Source: Oscillospiraceae bacterium (GTDB lineage: Bacteria > Bacillota > Clostridia > Oscillospirales > UBA929). From it: DNA of 61,113 bases. The stretch covers positions 1-61,113 of the forward strand of contig WRIZ01000008.1 of the NCBI GenBank assembly GCA_009782475.1. The letters run 5' to 3'. Positions 14,139 to 22,224 of the stretch are shown here, in pieces. Position 1 is the stretch's first letter. Each line of letters begins with the position of its first letter. A program made the position numbers and the translations under genes. The notes below the pieces were generated by a model. The model worked only from the letters and a program-made list of their open reading frames with translations. It did not search any database and had not been told where the DNA came from.

Positions 14139-14405
14139 TTACTGCATAAACATCTGTTTAGCCGCCGTGATTTCGGCTGTGGGGGCTTCTTTGACCGGAT
14201 ACCAGCCGCGGCTGTTGGATTCGTTGAACAGTTCGCTTTGGATGGAGTGTTCTTCCTTCAAGATGTTGAGGAAGGTATCGCGCAGGTTGAGGCATTGGCA
14301 TTCGCCCGCGCGGGTATTGTAGTTGTTGGTCACATGTTTTTGGGTTGAAAGCAGGTCGCTCAGCATTTCTTTATCGCCGAGGTAGCCTTGTGTCGCTTCT
14401 GTCAT
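14139..14405 (-). CDS. Spore coat protein, CotF family
   Basis: The 88-residue protein (MTEATQGYLGDKEMLSDLLS near the start) matches the ferritin-like helical CotF coat-protein family. The segment QCLNLRDTFLNILKEEHSIQ is typical, and the WYPVKEAP sequence is characteristic of the C-terminus. ATG 14405 follows AAGGAGGAG. It lies 14 bases after a second small coat gene and is divergent from spoIIGA, consistent with a sporulation locus. Confidence 0.88.
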   Translation of the reverse strand: MTEATQGYLGDKEMLSDLLSTQKHVTNNYNTRAGECQCLNLRDTFLNILKEEHSIQSELFNESNSRGWYPVKEAPTAEITAAKQMFMQ

Positions 14406-14419
14406 GTCTTTCTCCTCCT

Positions 14420-14599
14420 TTACGGTTTTAGTTGCTGCATCAATGTGTCGAAATGCCTTTGGTGCTGGGACGCGATGGTTTCGAGTTTTTGGCGTATGGC
14501 GGGGTCGCTGCATTGTTTGGCCATGGTGCGGTACTTTTTGGTGATGACCTGTTCTTCGCCGATTTGGTCTTGCAGAGCCATCAATTCCTTGGTGGTCAT
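14420..14599 (-). CDS. Small spore coat-associated protein (CotF-like)
   Basis: This 59-residue, all-helical protein begins MTTKELMALQDQIGEEQVIT and ends DTLMQQLKP. It resembles the N-terminal helix of CotF-type or ferritin-like coat proteins found paired with CotF in Clostridia. AAGGAGG stands eight bases before the ATG. It is the first gene of a two-gene unit with the larger coat protein. Confidence 0.8.
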   Translation of the reverse strand: MTTKELMALQDQIGEEQVITKKYRTMAKQCSDPAIRQKLETIASQHQRHFDTLMQQLKP

Positions 14600-14676
14600 G
14601 TTTTCGCCTCCTTCGGTTTGTTTCTGTGCGGTTAGTATTTGACAGGCCGTTCAAAGATATGTACAGCCTTCCCTCT

Positions 14677-14709
14677 TTGACAGTTTTTGACATTCTGATC
14701 CTGTATACT
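14677..14709 (+). promoter_or_regulatory. Candidate spoIIG promoter with extended spacer
   Basis: TTGACA (14677-14682) and TATACT (14704-14709) are separated by 21 bases. A second TTTTTGACATT lies in the spacer and resembles a degenerate Spo0A box. In B. subtilis the spoIIG promoter has an unusual 22-base spacer and Spo0A sites. Here the expected start, about 14716, coincides with an in-frame ATG of spoIIGA, implying a leaderless or nearly leaderless message. Confidence 0.5.
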
Positions 14710-14715
14710 ATGGAC

Positions 14716-15567
14716 ATGGTAATTATTTACATAGACTCGCTCGCCTTCTTAAATTTCATCATCAATTACCTCCTGCTGCTGGCCACCGCCCGTGTCGGCG
14801 GCATGGGGTTCCGCCGCTGGCGGCTGGCTTTGGCCGCCCTCTTCGGCGCGGGGTATGCCGTGGCGGTATGGATGCCGGGGTTTTCTTTCCTCTCGGGTCT
14901 TTTTTGGAAGGCTTTGTCATGCGCGGCTATGGCGTTTATCGCGTTCGGCGGGGTCAAACCTTCCAGGCTGGCGCGGCTCGGTCTGCTCTTTGTGGCGGCG
15001 TCGTTTTTGCTGGGCGGCGTGGTGCTGGCATTGGGGATGTTATCCGGCGCGCCTTCCAGCGGGGGTATTCCGTACATGCCTGTGGATTTCAAGACGCTTT
15101 TCTTAACGGCGGGGATCAGCTACGCGCTGCTGACATTGGCCTTCAAACACAGGGCGCGGCACGGCCCGCGGGAGACGGCCGACGTTTCCGTCACTTGGGA
15201 AACCCGGCATATTCAAGTCAAAGGGCTGTTTGACAGCGGGCATACCTTGGTTGACCCCATCAGCGGGTCGGAAGTGCTTATCCTGGACTGCTCCGCCGCG
15301 CTGAAACTGCTGCCGCCGGACGCCGCCGCGCTGATCGATCCGCCGCTGCTGCGCGACCCGGCCGGGGTGATGGAACTGATGGGTTCCCTGAACGCCGGAG
15401 CCCGGTTCCGGCTCATCCCTTTCCGTTCGGTCGGGGTAGACTGCGGCTTCCTGTTGGCGTTCCGCCCGGATACGGTGAAAGTGCGCGCGAAAACCCGCCC
15501 GGGTTGTTTGATCGGCATATCCCCCACCCCGCTCGCCGAAGGGTTTGACGCGTTAGTAACAATGTAG
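14716..15567 (+). CDS. spoIIGA: Sigma-E processing peptidase SpoIIGA
   Basis: The 283-residue membrane aspartic protease cleaves the pro-sequence of SigE at the sporulation septum. About five membrane helices occupy residues 1-140 (MVIIYIDSLAFLNFIINYLL first). The cytoplasmic domain contains the catalytic motif VKGLFDSGHTLVDPISG near residue 170 and ends in the conserved SPTPL region. ATG 14716 is chosen; ATG 14710 is two codons earlier. No Shine-Dalgarno is visible before either. It lies 12 bases upstream of sigE, the universal arrangement. Confidence 0.93.
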   Translation: MVIIYIDSLAFLNFIINYLLLLATARVGGMGFRRWRLALAALFGAGYAVAVWMPGFSFLSGLFWKALSCAAMAFIAFGGVKPSRLARLGLLFVAASFLLGGVVLALGMLSGAPSSGGIPYMPVDFKTLFLTAGISYALLTLAFKHRARHGPRETADVSVTWETRHIQVKGLFDSGHTLVDPISGSEVLILDCSAALKLLPPDAAALIDPPLLRDPAGVMELMGSLNAGARFRLIPFRSVGVDCGFLLAFRPDTVKVRAKTRPGCLIGISPTPLAEGFDALVTM

Positions 15568-15579
15568 GAGGAACCTGAA

Positions 15580-16302
15580 ATGAAAAAACTGCGCCTGCGC
15601 CTGTACATAGCCCTGCATCGGTTACTGACGCGCCTCGGTATCTCGCGCCCCGGTAAAATATTCTACATCTGCGGTTCGGACACCCTGCCGCCGCCGCTCA
15701 CCACCGACGAAGAGGCGCGGCTCCTGCGCGAATACGGCGAGGGCAACGATTCGGTGCGCCGTATTTTGATCGAGCGCAACCTCCGCCTTGTGGTCTATAT
15801 CGCCCGGCGTTTTGAAAACACCGGCATTTTTGTGGAAGACCTCATCTCGATCGGCACCATCGGCCTGATCAAAGCCATCAACACCTATAAAACCGATAAA
15901 AACATCAAGCTGGCGACCTACGCCTCCCGGTGCATCGAGAATGAAATATTGATGTTCCTGCGCAAGACGTCCTCCCAGCGAAGCGAGGTCAGCCTCGACG
16001 AACCGCTCAACACCGACTGGGACGGGAACGAGCTGCTGCTCAGCGACATCCTCGGCACCGAACCCGATTGCGTGCAGCGTCCCATCGAGGACGACGCCGA
16101 CCGCGAGATGCTGCGCAAAGCCATCTCCCGCCTCACCGAACGGGAGAAGGAGATCATCACCATGCGTTTCGGGCTGGGCGGCGCGCAGGAGAAGACGCAG
16201 AAAGAAGTCGCCGACATGATGGGCATCTCGCAATCCTACATCTCGCGGCTGGAGAAAAAAATCATCTCCCGCCTGCGGCGGGAGATGAGCAAGATGGCTT
16301 GA
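15580..16302 (+). CDS. sigE: RNA polymerase sporulation sigma factor SigE (pro-SigE)
   Basis: The 240-residue mother-cell sigma factor has an N-terminal pro-sequence ([16 protein letters not shown]) removed by SpoIIGA. Region 2 includes [20 protein letters not shown], followed by [18 protein letters not shown]. Region 4 ends in the helix-turn-helix [26 protein letters not shown] precedes the ATG. sigG, which follows sigE in many Bacilli and Clostridia, is absent here. Confidence 0.97.
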   Translation: MKKLRLRLYIALHRLLTRLGISRPGKIFYICGSDTLPPPLTTDEEARLLREYGEGNDSVRRILIERNLRLVVYIARRFENTGIFVEDLISIGTIGLIKAINTYKTDKNIKLATYASRCIENEILMFLRKTSSQRSEVSLDEPLNTDWDGNELLLSDILGTEPDCVQRPIEDDADREMLRKAISRLTEREKEIITMRFGLGGAQEKTQKEVADMMGISQSYISRLEKKIISRLRREMSKMA

Positions 16303-16309
16303 GCTTTAT

Positions 16310-16801
16310 TTATGCGATTTCCGCTTCGTGCTTCAATAAATAAGCGTGTTCTTCATCGATCAGTTTCTTGATTTCAGCCAGTTCGGCCGCCGTGATGTTG
16401 GGGATTTCAAGCGCGGCCGCGCCGCAGCGGGTTTTTCCTTCACTGATGTAAACATGCGTCATGGGTTCGCCCCTGCAAAAATCACAGCGTTGAACCGTAC
16501 ACGACGCTTCTTGATCCGTCTGTTTGGAAAGAGCCGCGTCCACAATGTCTTGAAACCGCTTTGAAAACCCTCTGCAAGCCGAAAACCTCAAATCGAAAAA
16601 CGGCTGCTTTTTTCGTATGCCTGTTTTTGCCATCTGCTTGTTATGCAAGTCATGCTTGAAAACGATGAATGACCGTTGTTTGTGCGGGTTGTAGCCGACG
16701 CTGGATAAATATTCAAATATCTCACGGTAAATCGGTTTGAGGTTATCCCCGATTTCTGATAAAAACGATTCGATCAATTCTTTTTGTCTTTTTGTTTTCA
16801 T
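16310..16801 (-). CDS. Conserved hypothetical protein with CxxC motif
   Basis: I do not recognise this 163-residue cytoplasmic protein. The N-terminal part is helical and basic (MKTKRQKELIESFLSEIG). A middle segment has many aromatic and Lys/Arg residues (FDLRFSACRGFSKRFQ). It has RCDFCRGEP and a lone Cys in TRCGAAAL, which could form a small zinc site. The C-terminus is an acidic helix. ATG 16801 is preferred over GTG 16810 because GGAAAGGTG lies at a suitable distance. It is convergent with sigE and 19 bases downstream of degV. Confidence 0.65.
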   Translation of the reverse strand: MKTKRQKELIESFLSEIGDNLKPIYREIFEYLSSVGYNPHKQRSFIVFKHDLHNKQMAKTGIRKKQPFFDLRFSACRGFSKRFQDIVDAALSKQTDQEASCTVQRCDFCRGEPMTHVYISEGKTRCGAAALEIPNITAAELAEIKKLIDEEHAYLLKHEAEIA

Positions 16802-16820
16802 GGCCAACACCTTTCCACAG

Positions 16821-17687
16821 TCACCGCGCGATATAAGCGATCCCCACGACGCCCCTGCCGGAGTATGTGCCGATCACGCTGCCGATGCCGACGGTCAGCC
16901 ATTCGGTCAGTTTGAGCGGTTTTTTGAAGCATTCGATCATTTTGTTCAGCAAGTCGGGGCAGACCGAATTGGCAAAGACAATATTGTGTTTCAGGTTGGG
17001 CATGTCCTTCATGATCTTTTTCAAAATCGACTCTATAGCCGCTGCCGTCCCCCTCGCCTTTCCAACAGACTGCACCGTCCCATTGATCATGGAAACAATG
17101 GGTTTCATGCCCAAAATCTCACCGATGACGGCGGTGGTCGCCGAAACGCGTCCGCCCAGCCGCAGGTATTTCAAGGAATGGATGGCGGCGAGAAAGCGCA
17201 CCTTTTTGGTCAGCGCGCCGACATGTTCGGCGATCTGCGCGGCGGGAAGTCCTTCGTCCCGCAGTTTTGCGGCTTCGCTCAACAGCAGGGCGAGGCTCAT
17301 CGACGCGCTGCGCGAATCCACAACATAGACCTTTTTGCCTTCCGCCCCGAGCATCCCTTTGGCGGTGCAAGCCGAATTATAGGTTCCGCTGATCTTCCCC
17401 GAGATAAATATCCCCACGATTTCGTCGCCCGCGCCGGTATACTTTTTGAATGCCTCATAAAACGCCTGCGGCGCGACTTGAGCCGTTGTAGGAAGTTTAT
17501 CACTCGCGTCCAGCAGATTATAAAATTCCTCGTTTGTAAGGTCGATCCCATCCAAATAGGTGTCGTTGGCAAAACTAACGGTCAGAGGCAAGATTTGGAC
17601 GTCAAGGCGCGCCTGATCCTCACGCGAAAGATCGCATGTGCTGTCTGTGATGATCCTGATAGCGATGGGATCAACTTCTTTCTTCAT
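16821..17687 (-). CDS. DegV family protein (fatty-acid binding)
   Basis: The 288-residue protein has the DegV N-terminal motif IRIITDSTCDLSRE, the second motif VGIFISGKISGTYNSAC, and YVVDSRSASMS. DegV proteins (FakB-type) bind a fatty acid for phosphorylation by FakA; FakA is not in the window. The ATG is followed by a charged lead (MKKEVDP). It is preceded by a structured element (17691-17735) that ends four bases before the start codon. It shares a strand with the following PRTase-like gene. Confidence 0.92.
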   Translation of the reverse strand: MKKEVDPIAIRIITDSTCDLSREDQARLDVQILPLTVSFANDTYLDGIDLTNEEFYNLLDASDKLPTTAQVAPQAFYEAFKKYTGAGDEIVGIFISGKISGTYNSACTAKGMLGAEGKKVYVVDSRSASMSLALLLSEAAKLRDEGLPAAQIAEHVGALTKKVRFLAAIHSLKYLRLGGRVSATTAVIGEILGMKPIVSMINGTVQSVGKARGTAAAIESILKKIMKDMPNLKHNIVFANSVCPDLLNKMIECFKKPLKLTEWLTVGIGSVIGTYSGRGVVGIAYIAR

Positions 17688-17690
17688 TCG

Positions 17691-17735
17691 TGTCAAGCGC
17701 AAAGGAGCAAATGAATGGCTCCTTATGCGCTCTTC
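17691..17735 (-). other. Structured hairpin element, family A copy 2 (degV leader)
   Basis: On the minus strand the element runs from GAAGAGCGC to GCGCTTGACA and ends four bases before the degV start. AGCGCA pairs with TGCGCT and AAGGAGC with GCTCCTT around a CATTCATTT loop, giving a 13-bp stem with one bulge. The stem sequence differs from the smpB copy, yet pairing is preserved (GGAGC/GCTCC against GAGGC/GCCTC). Such covariation argues for a functional RNA structure. Confidence 0.6.
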
Positions 17736-17740
17736 GTTTA

Positions 17741-18379
17741 TTATATTTTGGTAAACCCTTCACTGCTGATCAGTGCGTCCAAAGGCAGCCCCGCGCGGCA
17801 AAGCTCGCAGTCGCGGGAGCTGAATGACTTATATCCGGGGATGGCGTCGGAGGTAAACAAGGCGTTGACTTCGTGTTCGGCATGAGCCGACGAGACCATA
17901 AAGAGCGTTGAGATGCCGACGATATTGGCGCGGTAATAGGCAAGGCAATCCAAGGCTCCGTTGAGCGAACGGCCGGAGGAAACCGACGTCGTGAGCAGGA
18001 GGATGTTCCTTCCCGCGAGCAAGTTGACCACGCTGCTTAAAAAAGACAAGGTGCCGATGTTGTTGCTGATGGGCGTGATGATGTGGATGTCGCCGCCGCC
18101 GATGGCCGAAACGCCGCTCGCCATCAGTTCCTCGGCCAAAAAGGCTCCGATCACTTCGGTGCGCTCCACGCAGACAATGGTATCAATCTGCGTCGTTGAC
18201 AGATAGGAATATGCCAGCTCTTTGGCGACTTCCCGCGCCATGGAAACATTGGACTTCAAGCCGCTCACATCGATGAAATGGCTGAGGTGGGAGTTGCTGG
18301 TGGTAAAATGGCCGGGGATCACCCGCAGGGTGATATGCGGGTTTTTCTCGCAGGAAAGACTGTAGGCCTTACTCTCCAT
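17741..18379 (-). CDS. Phosphoribosyltransferase-fold protein
   Basis: The 212-residue protein resembles orotate phosphoribosyltransferase-like proteins. Segment DTIVCVERTEVIGAFLAEEL corresponds to the first PRTase loop. The PRPP-binding position reads ILLLTTSVSSGRSLNGAL, in which the usual two acidic residues of the PRPP loop are replaced by TT and S. It may therefore be a binding or regulatory protein rather than a canonical enzyme. GGAGG precedes ATG 18379. It lies upstream of degV, separated by the family A element. Confidence 0.8.
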   Translation of the reverse strand: MESKAYSLSCEKNPHITLRVIPGHFTTSNSHLSHFIDVSGLKSNVSMAREVAKELAYSYLSTTQIDTIVCVERTEVIGAFLAEELMASGVSAIGGGDIHIITPISNNIGTLSFLSSVVNLLAGRNILLLTTSVSSGRSLNGALDCLAYYRANIVGISTLFMVSSAHAEHEVNALFTSDAIPGYKSFSSRDCELCRAGLPLDALISSEGFTKI

Positions 18380-18445
18380 GATAACCTCCAAAACCAAGTA
18401 TTGGAATTAGTATACCACACATTGGTAAAAATGCAATCCCCAGCA

Positions 18446-18907
18446 TCAAACAAACCCGTTGAACCCGGTTTGGCGCAAAACCTCATACAGCGCGACGGCC
18501 ACAGAATTGCTGAGGTTCAGGCTGCGCGTGTCCGGCAGCATCGGCAGCCGCAGGCATTGATCGGGGGTTGCGGCGCGGATGTGTTCAGGCAGCCCGGCCG
18601 TCTCTTTGCCGAAGAGGAGGCAGTCGCCGCCGGCGTATTCTACCTCGTGGTACGAACGGCTCCCTTTGGTTGTAAATAACCAGAGTGTTTTTCCCTCTAT
18701 ATCCCGCAGAAAAGCGTCAAAATCGGGATGGATGCGGATGTCCATCCCATGCCAATAGTCCAGCCCGGCGCGTTTGAGCTGTTTATCCTCTATCTTGAAC
18801 CCCAGCGGTTCGATCAAATGCAGCACAGACCCGGTCGCCGAGCAGGTGCGCACAATATTCCCGGTGTTTTGCGGTATCTGCGGTTCATGCAGGGCGATAT
18901 GGATCAT
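18446..18907 (-). CDS. trmL: tRNA (cytidine(34)-2'-O)-methyltransferase TrmL
   Basis: The 153-residue SPOUT-class enzyme methylates the wobble ribose of certain tRNA-Leu species. It begins MIHIALHEPQIPQNTGNIVR, with the Arg/Asn motif 1. The knot motifs LLFGKETAGLPEHI and LPMLPDTRSLNLSNSVAVAL bind S-adenosylmethionine. Full length for the family. It overlaps the plsY stop by four bases (ATGA), so it is translationally coupled to plsY. Confidence 0.95.
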   Translation of the reverse strand: MIHIALHEPQIPQNTGNIVRTCSATGSVLHLIEPLGFKIEDKQLKRAGLDYWHGMDIRIHPDFDAFLRDIEGKTLWLFTTKGSRSYHEVEYAGGDCLLFGKETAGLPEHIRAATPDQCLRLPMLPDTRSLNLSNSVAVALYEVLRQTGFNGFV

Positions 18908-19539
18908 GTCGTTTTCTTTTTCAGGCCGAATTTATTCTCCGTACCGTTCAGCAGCCGTTTGATGTTGGTTCGGTGCAGAAAAATGACCAATAGCATCACC
19001 GCCGCATACGCGGCAACCGCTTCCCATCTTCTGCCGAACACGAAGCCCAAAATCGGCAGCGTGATCACGGCGCAGACTGAACCCAGCGATACATACCGCG
19101 TGACCAAGACAATCAGGATAAACAACCCGAACGCGATCGACGCCGTTTGCCAATCCCATGTATAGAAAACAGCCAGCGAGGTAAAAACCCCTTTGCCGCC
19201 TTTGAACTTAAAGAAAACAGGGAAAACATGCCCGAGGATAACAAAAACCCCGGCCGTCAGGGCGGTGAGGCTTCCGGCCAGCAGCCCTTCATGCCCGTCA
19301 ACAAACAGGAAGGCCGCCAGCAGGATGGCCAAAATACCCTTGCCTATGTCCCACAGAGCAACCGCGATCGTCCACTTGACGCCGTATGTACGCAAAACAT
19401 TGGTCGCGCCCGCGTTGCCGCTGCCGTGCCTGCGGATGTCGTCGCGCCAAAATAGCCGGGAGGAAATCAGCGAGCCGTTGAGCGATCCTAAGAGGTAAGC
19501 CCCAACGGCCACAGCGATCGTAAACCAAAATGGATCCAT
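18904..19539 (-). CDS. plsY: Glycerol-3-phosphate acyltransferase PlsY
   Basis: The 211-residue membrane enzyme transfers acyl from acyl-phosphate to glycerol-3-phosphate, the first step of phospholipid synthesis. Motifs are HGSGNAGATNVLR near residue 39, the phosphate-binding FKFKGGKGVFTS near residue 100, and a late membrane segment. The start codon follows directly on a GC-rich hairpin (19545-19587). The only ribosome-binding sequence, GGGGGCGG, is the 3' arm of that hairpin. It heads the plsY-trmL unit. Confidence 0.94.
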   Translation of the reverse strand: MDPFWFTIAVAVGAYLLGSLNGSLISSRLFWRDDIRRHGSGNAGATNVLRTYGVKWTIAVALWDIGKGILAILLAAFLFVDGHEGLLAGSLTALTAGVFVILGHVFPVFFKFKGGKGVFTSLAVFYTWDWQTASIAFGLFILIVLVTRYVSLGSVCAVITLPILGFVFGRRWEAVAAYAAVMLLVIFLHRTNIKRLLNGTENKFGLKKKTT

Positions 19540-19544
19540 AAAGA

Positions 19545-19587
19545 AACCGCCCCCTAGTACGTAGCGTACTATACTATGGGGGCGGTT
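19545..19587 (-). terminator. GC-rich hairpin, family C copy 1, between lipoprotein gene and plsY
   Basis: The inverted repeat AACCGCCCCC/GGGGGCGGTT encloses a loop containing GTACGCTACGTAC on the minus strand. It follows the lipoprotein gene and could terminate it (TTTCTTTATGG follows), but it also holds the plsY ribosome-binding site. A related hairpin with the same arms and the same flanking GTTGTCAAGT lies at 22169-22218. Confidence 0.6.
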
Positions 19588-19607
19588 GTCAAGTTATGTT
19601 ATGTAGC

Positions 19608-19778
19608 TTAACCGAAGAGGCCGCCGAGACCATCGGCAATCGCGTGGATCACGCAATAATCGCTGCCTTCTAATCTTTCTTCGCTACAACCGTCAGCTTT
19701 GCACTTTTTGCTGCAGCCTGCCATCATGGTAACCAGCAGAAGACCGCTTGCCACCAAAGCAATGACTCTCTTTTTCAT
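19608..19778 (-). CDS. Small Cys-rich lipoprotein
   Basis: The 56-residue precursor has a lipoprotein signal peptide (MKKRVIALVASGLLL, lipobox MMAGC). The mature region has four further cysteines (KCKADGC, GC/SDYC pattern) and a His, ending GLGGLFG. The short Cys-containing domain may bind zinc. AGGAGGATG precedes the start. Function unknown. It lies between a GH43 gene and plsY on the same strand. Confidence 0.75.
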   Translation of the reverse strand: MKKRVIALVASGLLLVTMMAGCSKKCKADGCSEERLEGSDYCVIHAIADGLGGLFG

Positions 19779-19861
19779 GCCCGCATCCTCCTTTTTCTCT
19801 AGTTTATTTGTCTGTGCTTTGATTATACCACATTTTGCTCGGCAGTCAAGCCCCTTTTTCG

Positions 19862-22093
19862 TCATTTCCCGCGCTTACGGAAAATCAGGAACAGCGCGCC
19901 GCCAACCACGGCAATGGCTCCCGCCGCGATCAGCCAGCCTGTCATGCCGCTGCCCGGTTTTTCCGGCGTTTCAACGGCTTCGTTAGGCTCCTCGCTATTT
20001 TCCGGCTCCTCTGGCTGCTGATCGTCTTCGGGGTCGTTGTCTTTCTGCTCGTCCGGCTGGGTTGGGTTGGAGGCTTCCGCCGCCGAGAACTGCCACCAGT
20101 CAAAATCGAAGAGTTCGCCGTCGGTTCCTTTGAAAAGCATGTACACATCATGCACGCCTGTGACCTTTTGGATGTTGGCCGACGCCGTTTCAAACCCGTT
20201 CCGCACATTCACCGGAACCGACCCCACAACCGGCCCGTCCGGCGAATCAAGCCGCAGTTCAATCGTTCCGCTTTGTTTGCCGTGTACCGAAGCCACGAAA
20301 GAAAGGGCTCCCTCTGTTCCGAAATCGGCCTGTGAGACGGCGATCCAGTCCCCGTTTTTCAATCCGGTGACAATCAGGTTGAGGCTGGAGAGCTGGGTGG
20401 GGTCTTCCATCGCTGTTTTGACGCTGCTGCTCCACGCGATCGTCTCGGCTTCAACACGCCGGTATGGGTCGAGCGTTGCGATCTGCGGGACGCCTTTCCG
20501 GTCGCCCTGCACTTCGGCGATCGTCCCGTCGGGCTGGAAGAACAATTCATTCATATGGGCCGAACGATAGTTGACCTGCCCGCCCGAAGCGTTGCGCACC
20601 CCTTTGGCGTCGGAGACCAGCGTCGCGTGATAGAGCAGGTACCACTTGTCTTTGAATTGGATGACCGACTGGTGGTTGTTGTTATACAAAACGCCGAAGA
20701 GGTCGCCCGGGTTCCGTAAAATCATCCCCTGATAGGTGAACGGCCCCATCGGGTGATCGCTCACCATATACGCGATTTGGCACTGCCCGGGCGAATCGCC
20801 GCTCAGTTTGCCCTGCCAGTTGGAGCAATAGGAGAAATAGTATGTATCGCCGTATTTAACCATATCGGCCGCCTCGAAGAAATACGGCGCGTCGATCTCC
20901 TGCGGCGTCCCGACAATGGACACCATATCGTCGCCCAGCTGAACCACACGTGCCGATTTCGGGTTCGCGCTCTGCGTGCCCGGAACGCCGCCGCCGAAGT
21001 AAAGATACGCCGTGCCGTCGTCGTCGATGAAAACGGCGGGGTCAAAGCACCAAGGCACGACGGAAGATCTGCAATTCGGCGTGCTGTGGCTCACCAGGTT
21101 TTTCCCGATTGGGTCTTCCCACGGCCCTATCGGGCTTTCGCCGCGCAGAACGCCCACGCCCATTCCGCCGTTGGCAAAATAGAGGAAAAATGTGTCTTTT
21201 CCGTTGATCTCTTTACAGGCGACCGACGGAGCCCATGAATTGCCCGCCCAAGCCGCCACATGCCCCGCCCCCGCGACCGGGATGGAGCCGTGGTCGATCC
21301 AGTTCATCAGGTCGGCCGAGGAGATGACGTTGATGTGTTTGATGTTGCCGTAATGGTTATCGACGATGTTGCCGTCGCCGTCATAGATGGGGGTGTCGTT
21401 GGTCATATAGACATACAACCGCCCGTCATACTCCACCCAAGCCGGATCGGCACCGAACCGCTGGGTAAAGAGCGGGTTGCCGTCGCCGATCTCTTTGCCG
21501 GTTTTCCCGGTGTTGTCCCACTCAAACGGTGCCCTGCCGGCCGGGTCGTAGTCAGACGCCTTGCCCATGATGGTCAGGTCTTTGAAATAGATGGTATTCT
21601 TCTCGCCCGGCAGTTTGAACATCAGGCAGAAATCGGCGTTCTCCATCACCTCGGTAAACTCCAGCTCAACGGTATACTCAGCCCATTCTCCGGCCGGGAC
21701 AGGCGCGCCGCCCGCGTCGCCGAAAATGTTGAGTTCGTTGCCGTCGGATGTAATGTTGAGCCGCACCCCTGTCCCCTCGTTCTCGGCGCGGCACTTCCAC
21801 GAAACGGTGAGCAGCTGGCCGCCCCAGCCGCGTATCTCATTGGGGGAAAAATCACGCTGCGGGCCGATCTGCCCGTCGTCTTCGGCCATGACATATTTCA
21901 AGGCCTTCTGCTCTGTGTCAAGAGATATGTCGTTGCTGTTTTTGCCGTAGATATGCCCCCAAGCCCCGCTCAGACTGCTGCCGGAAAAATCATCCATAAA
22001 GATGACCCCCTCTTCCTCGTCCGCCGCCGCCGGAACGATAAACGTCAGGCAGAAGCAAATCATCAACGCCAGTGACAGTGCTTTTTGCCGCAT
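19862..22093 (-). CDS. Secreted glycoside hydrolase family 43 with carbohydrate-binding domain
   Basis: The 743-residue protein has a signal peptide (MRQKALSLALMICFCL) and an N-terminal jelly-roll domain (about residues 30-185). A five-bladed propeller GH43 domain follows (about 190-535), with GADPAWVEYDGRLYVY containing the base Asp, CFDPAVFIDDDGTAYLYFGG and EAADMVKYGD containing the acid Glu. A CBM6-like module (about 540-665) precedes an acidic Pro/Glu linker and a C-terminal membrane anchor ending RKRGK. It would cleave arabinan or xylan side chains at the cell surface. Start 22093 fits AAGGAG at ten bases. Confidence 0.92.
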   Translation of the reverse strand: MRQKALSLALMICFCLTFIVPAAADEEEGVIFMDDFSGSSLSGAWGHIYGKNSNDISLDTEQKALKYVMAEDDGQIGPQRDFSPNEIRGWGGQLLTVSWKCRAENEGTGVRLNITSDGNELNIFGDAGGAPVPAGEWAEYTVELEFTEVMENADFCLMFKLPGEKNTIYFKDLTIMGKASDYDPAGRAPFEWDNTGKTGKEIGDGNPLFTQRFGADPAWVEYDGRLYVYMTNDTPIYDGDGNIVDNHYGNIKHINVISSADLMNWIDHGSIPVAGAGHVAAWAGNSWAPSVACKEINGKDTFFLYFANGGMGVGVLRGESPIGPWEDPIGKNLVSHSTPNCRSSVVPWCFDPAVFIDDDGTAYLYFGGGVPGTQSANPKSARVVQLGDDMVSIVGTPQEIDAPYFFEAADMVKYGDTYYFSYCSNWQGKLSGDSPGQCQIAYMVSDHPMGPFTYQGMILRNPGDLFGVLYNNNHQSVIQFKDKWYLLYHATLVSDAKGVRNASGGQVNYRSAHMNELFFQPDGTIAEVQGDRKGVPQIATLDPYRRVEAETIAWSSSVKTAMEDPTQLSSLNLIVTGLKNGDWIAVSQADFGTEGALSFVASVHGKQSGTIELRLDSPDGPVVGSVPVNVRNGFETASANIQKVTGVHDVYMLFKGTDGELFDFDWWQFSAAEASNPTQPDEQKDNDPEDDQQPEEPENSEEPNEAVETPEKPGSGMTGWLIAAGAIAVVGGALFLIFRKRGK

Positions 22094-22168
22094 TGTCCAC
22101 ACTCTCCTTTTCATTGACTATGCTTTGAAACCTTGCTATACTGTGGTTAACGCGGGGAAGGCAACAGA

Positions 22169-22218
22169 AAACCGTCCCCTATATGTACGATAAAAGCGTA
22201 CTATACGAAGGGGCGGTT
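22169..22218 (-). terminator. GC-rich hairpin, family C copy 2, terminator-like
   Basis: On the minus strand AACCGCCCCT pairs with AGGGGACGGTT around a GTATAGTACGC...GTACATAT loop and is followed by TTTTCTGTT. It lies six bases after the stop codon of the gene at 22225-22644 and is the likely terminator. Arms, inner GTAC motifs and the flanking ACTTGAC are shared with 19545-19587. Confidence 0.7.
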
Positions 22219-22224
22219 GTCAAG

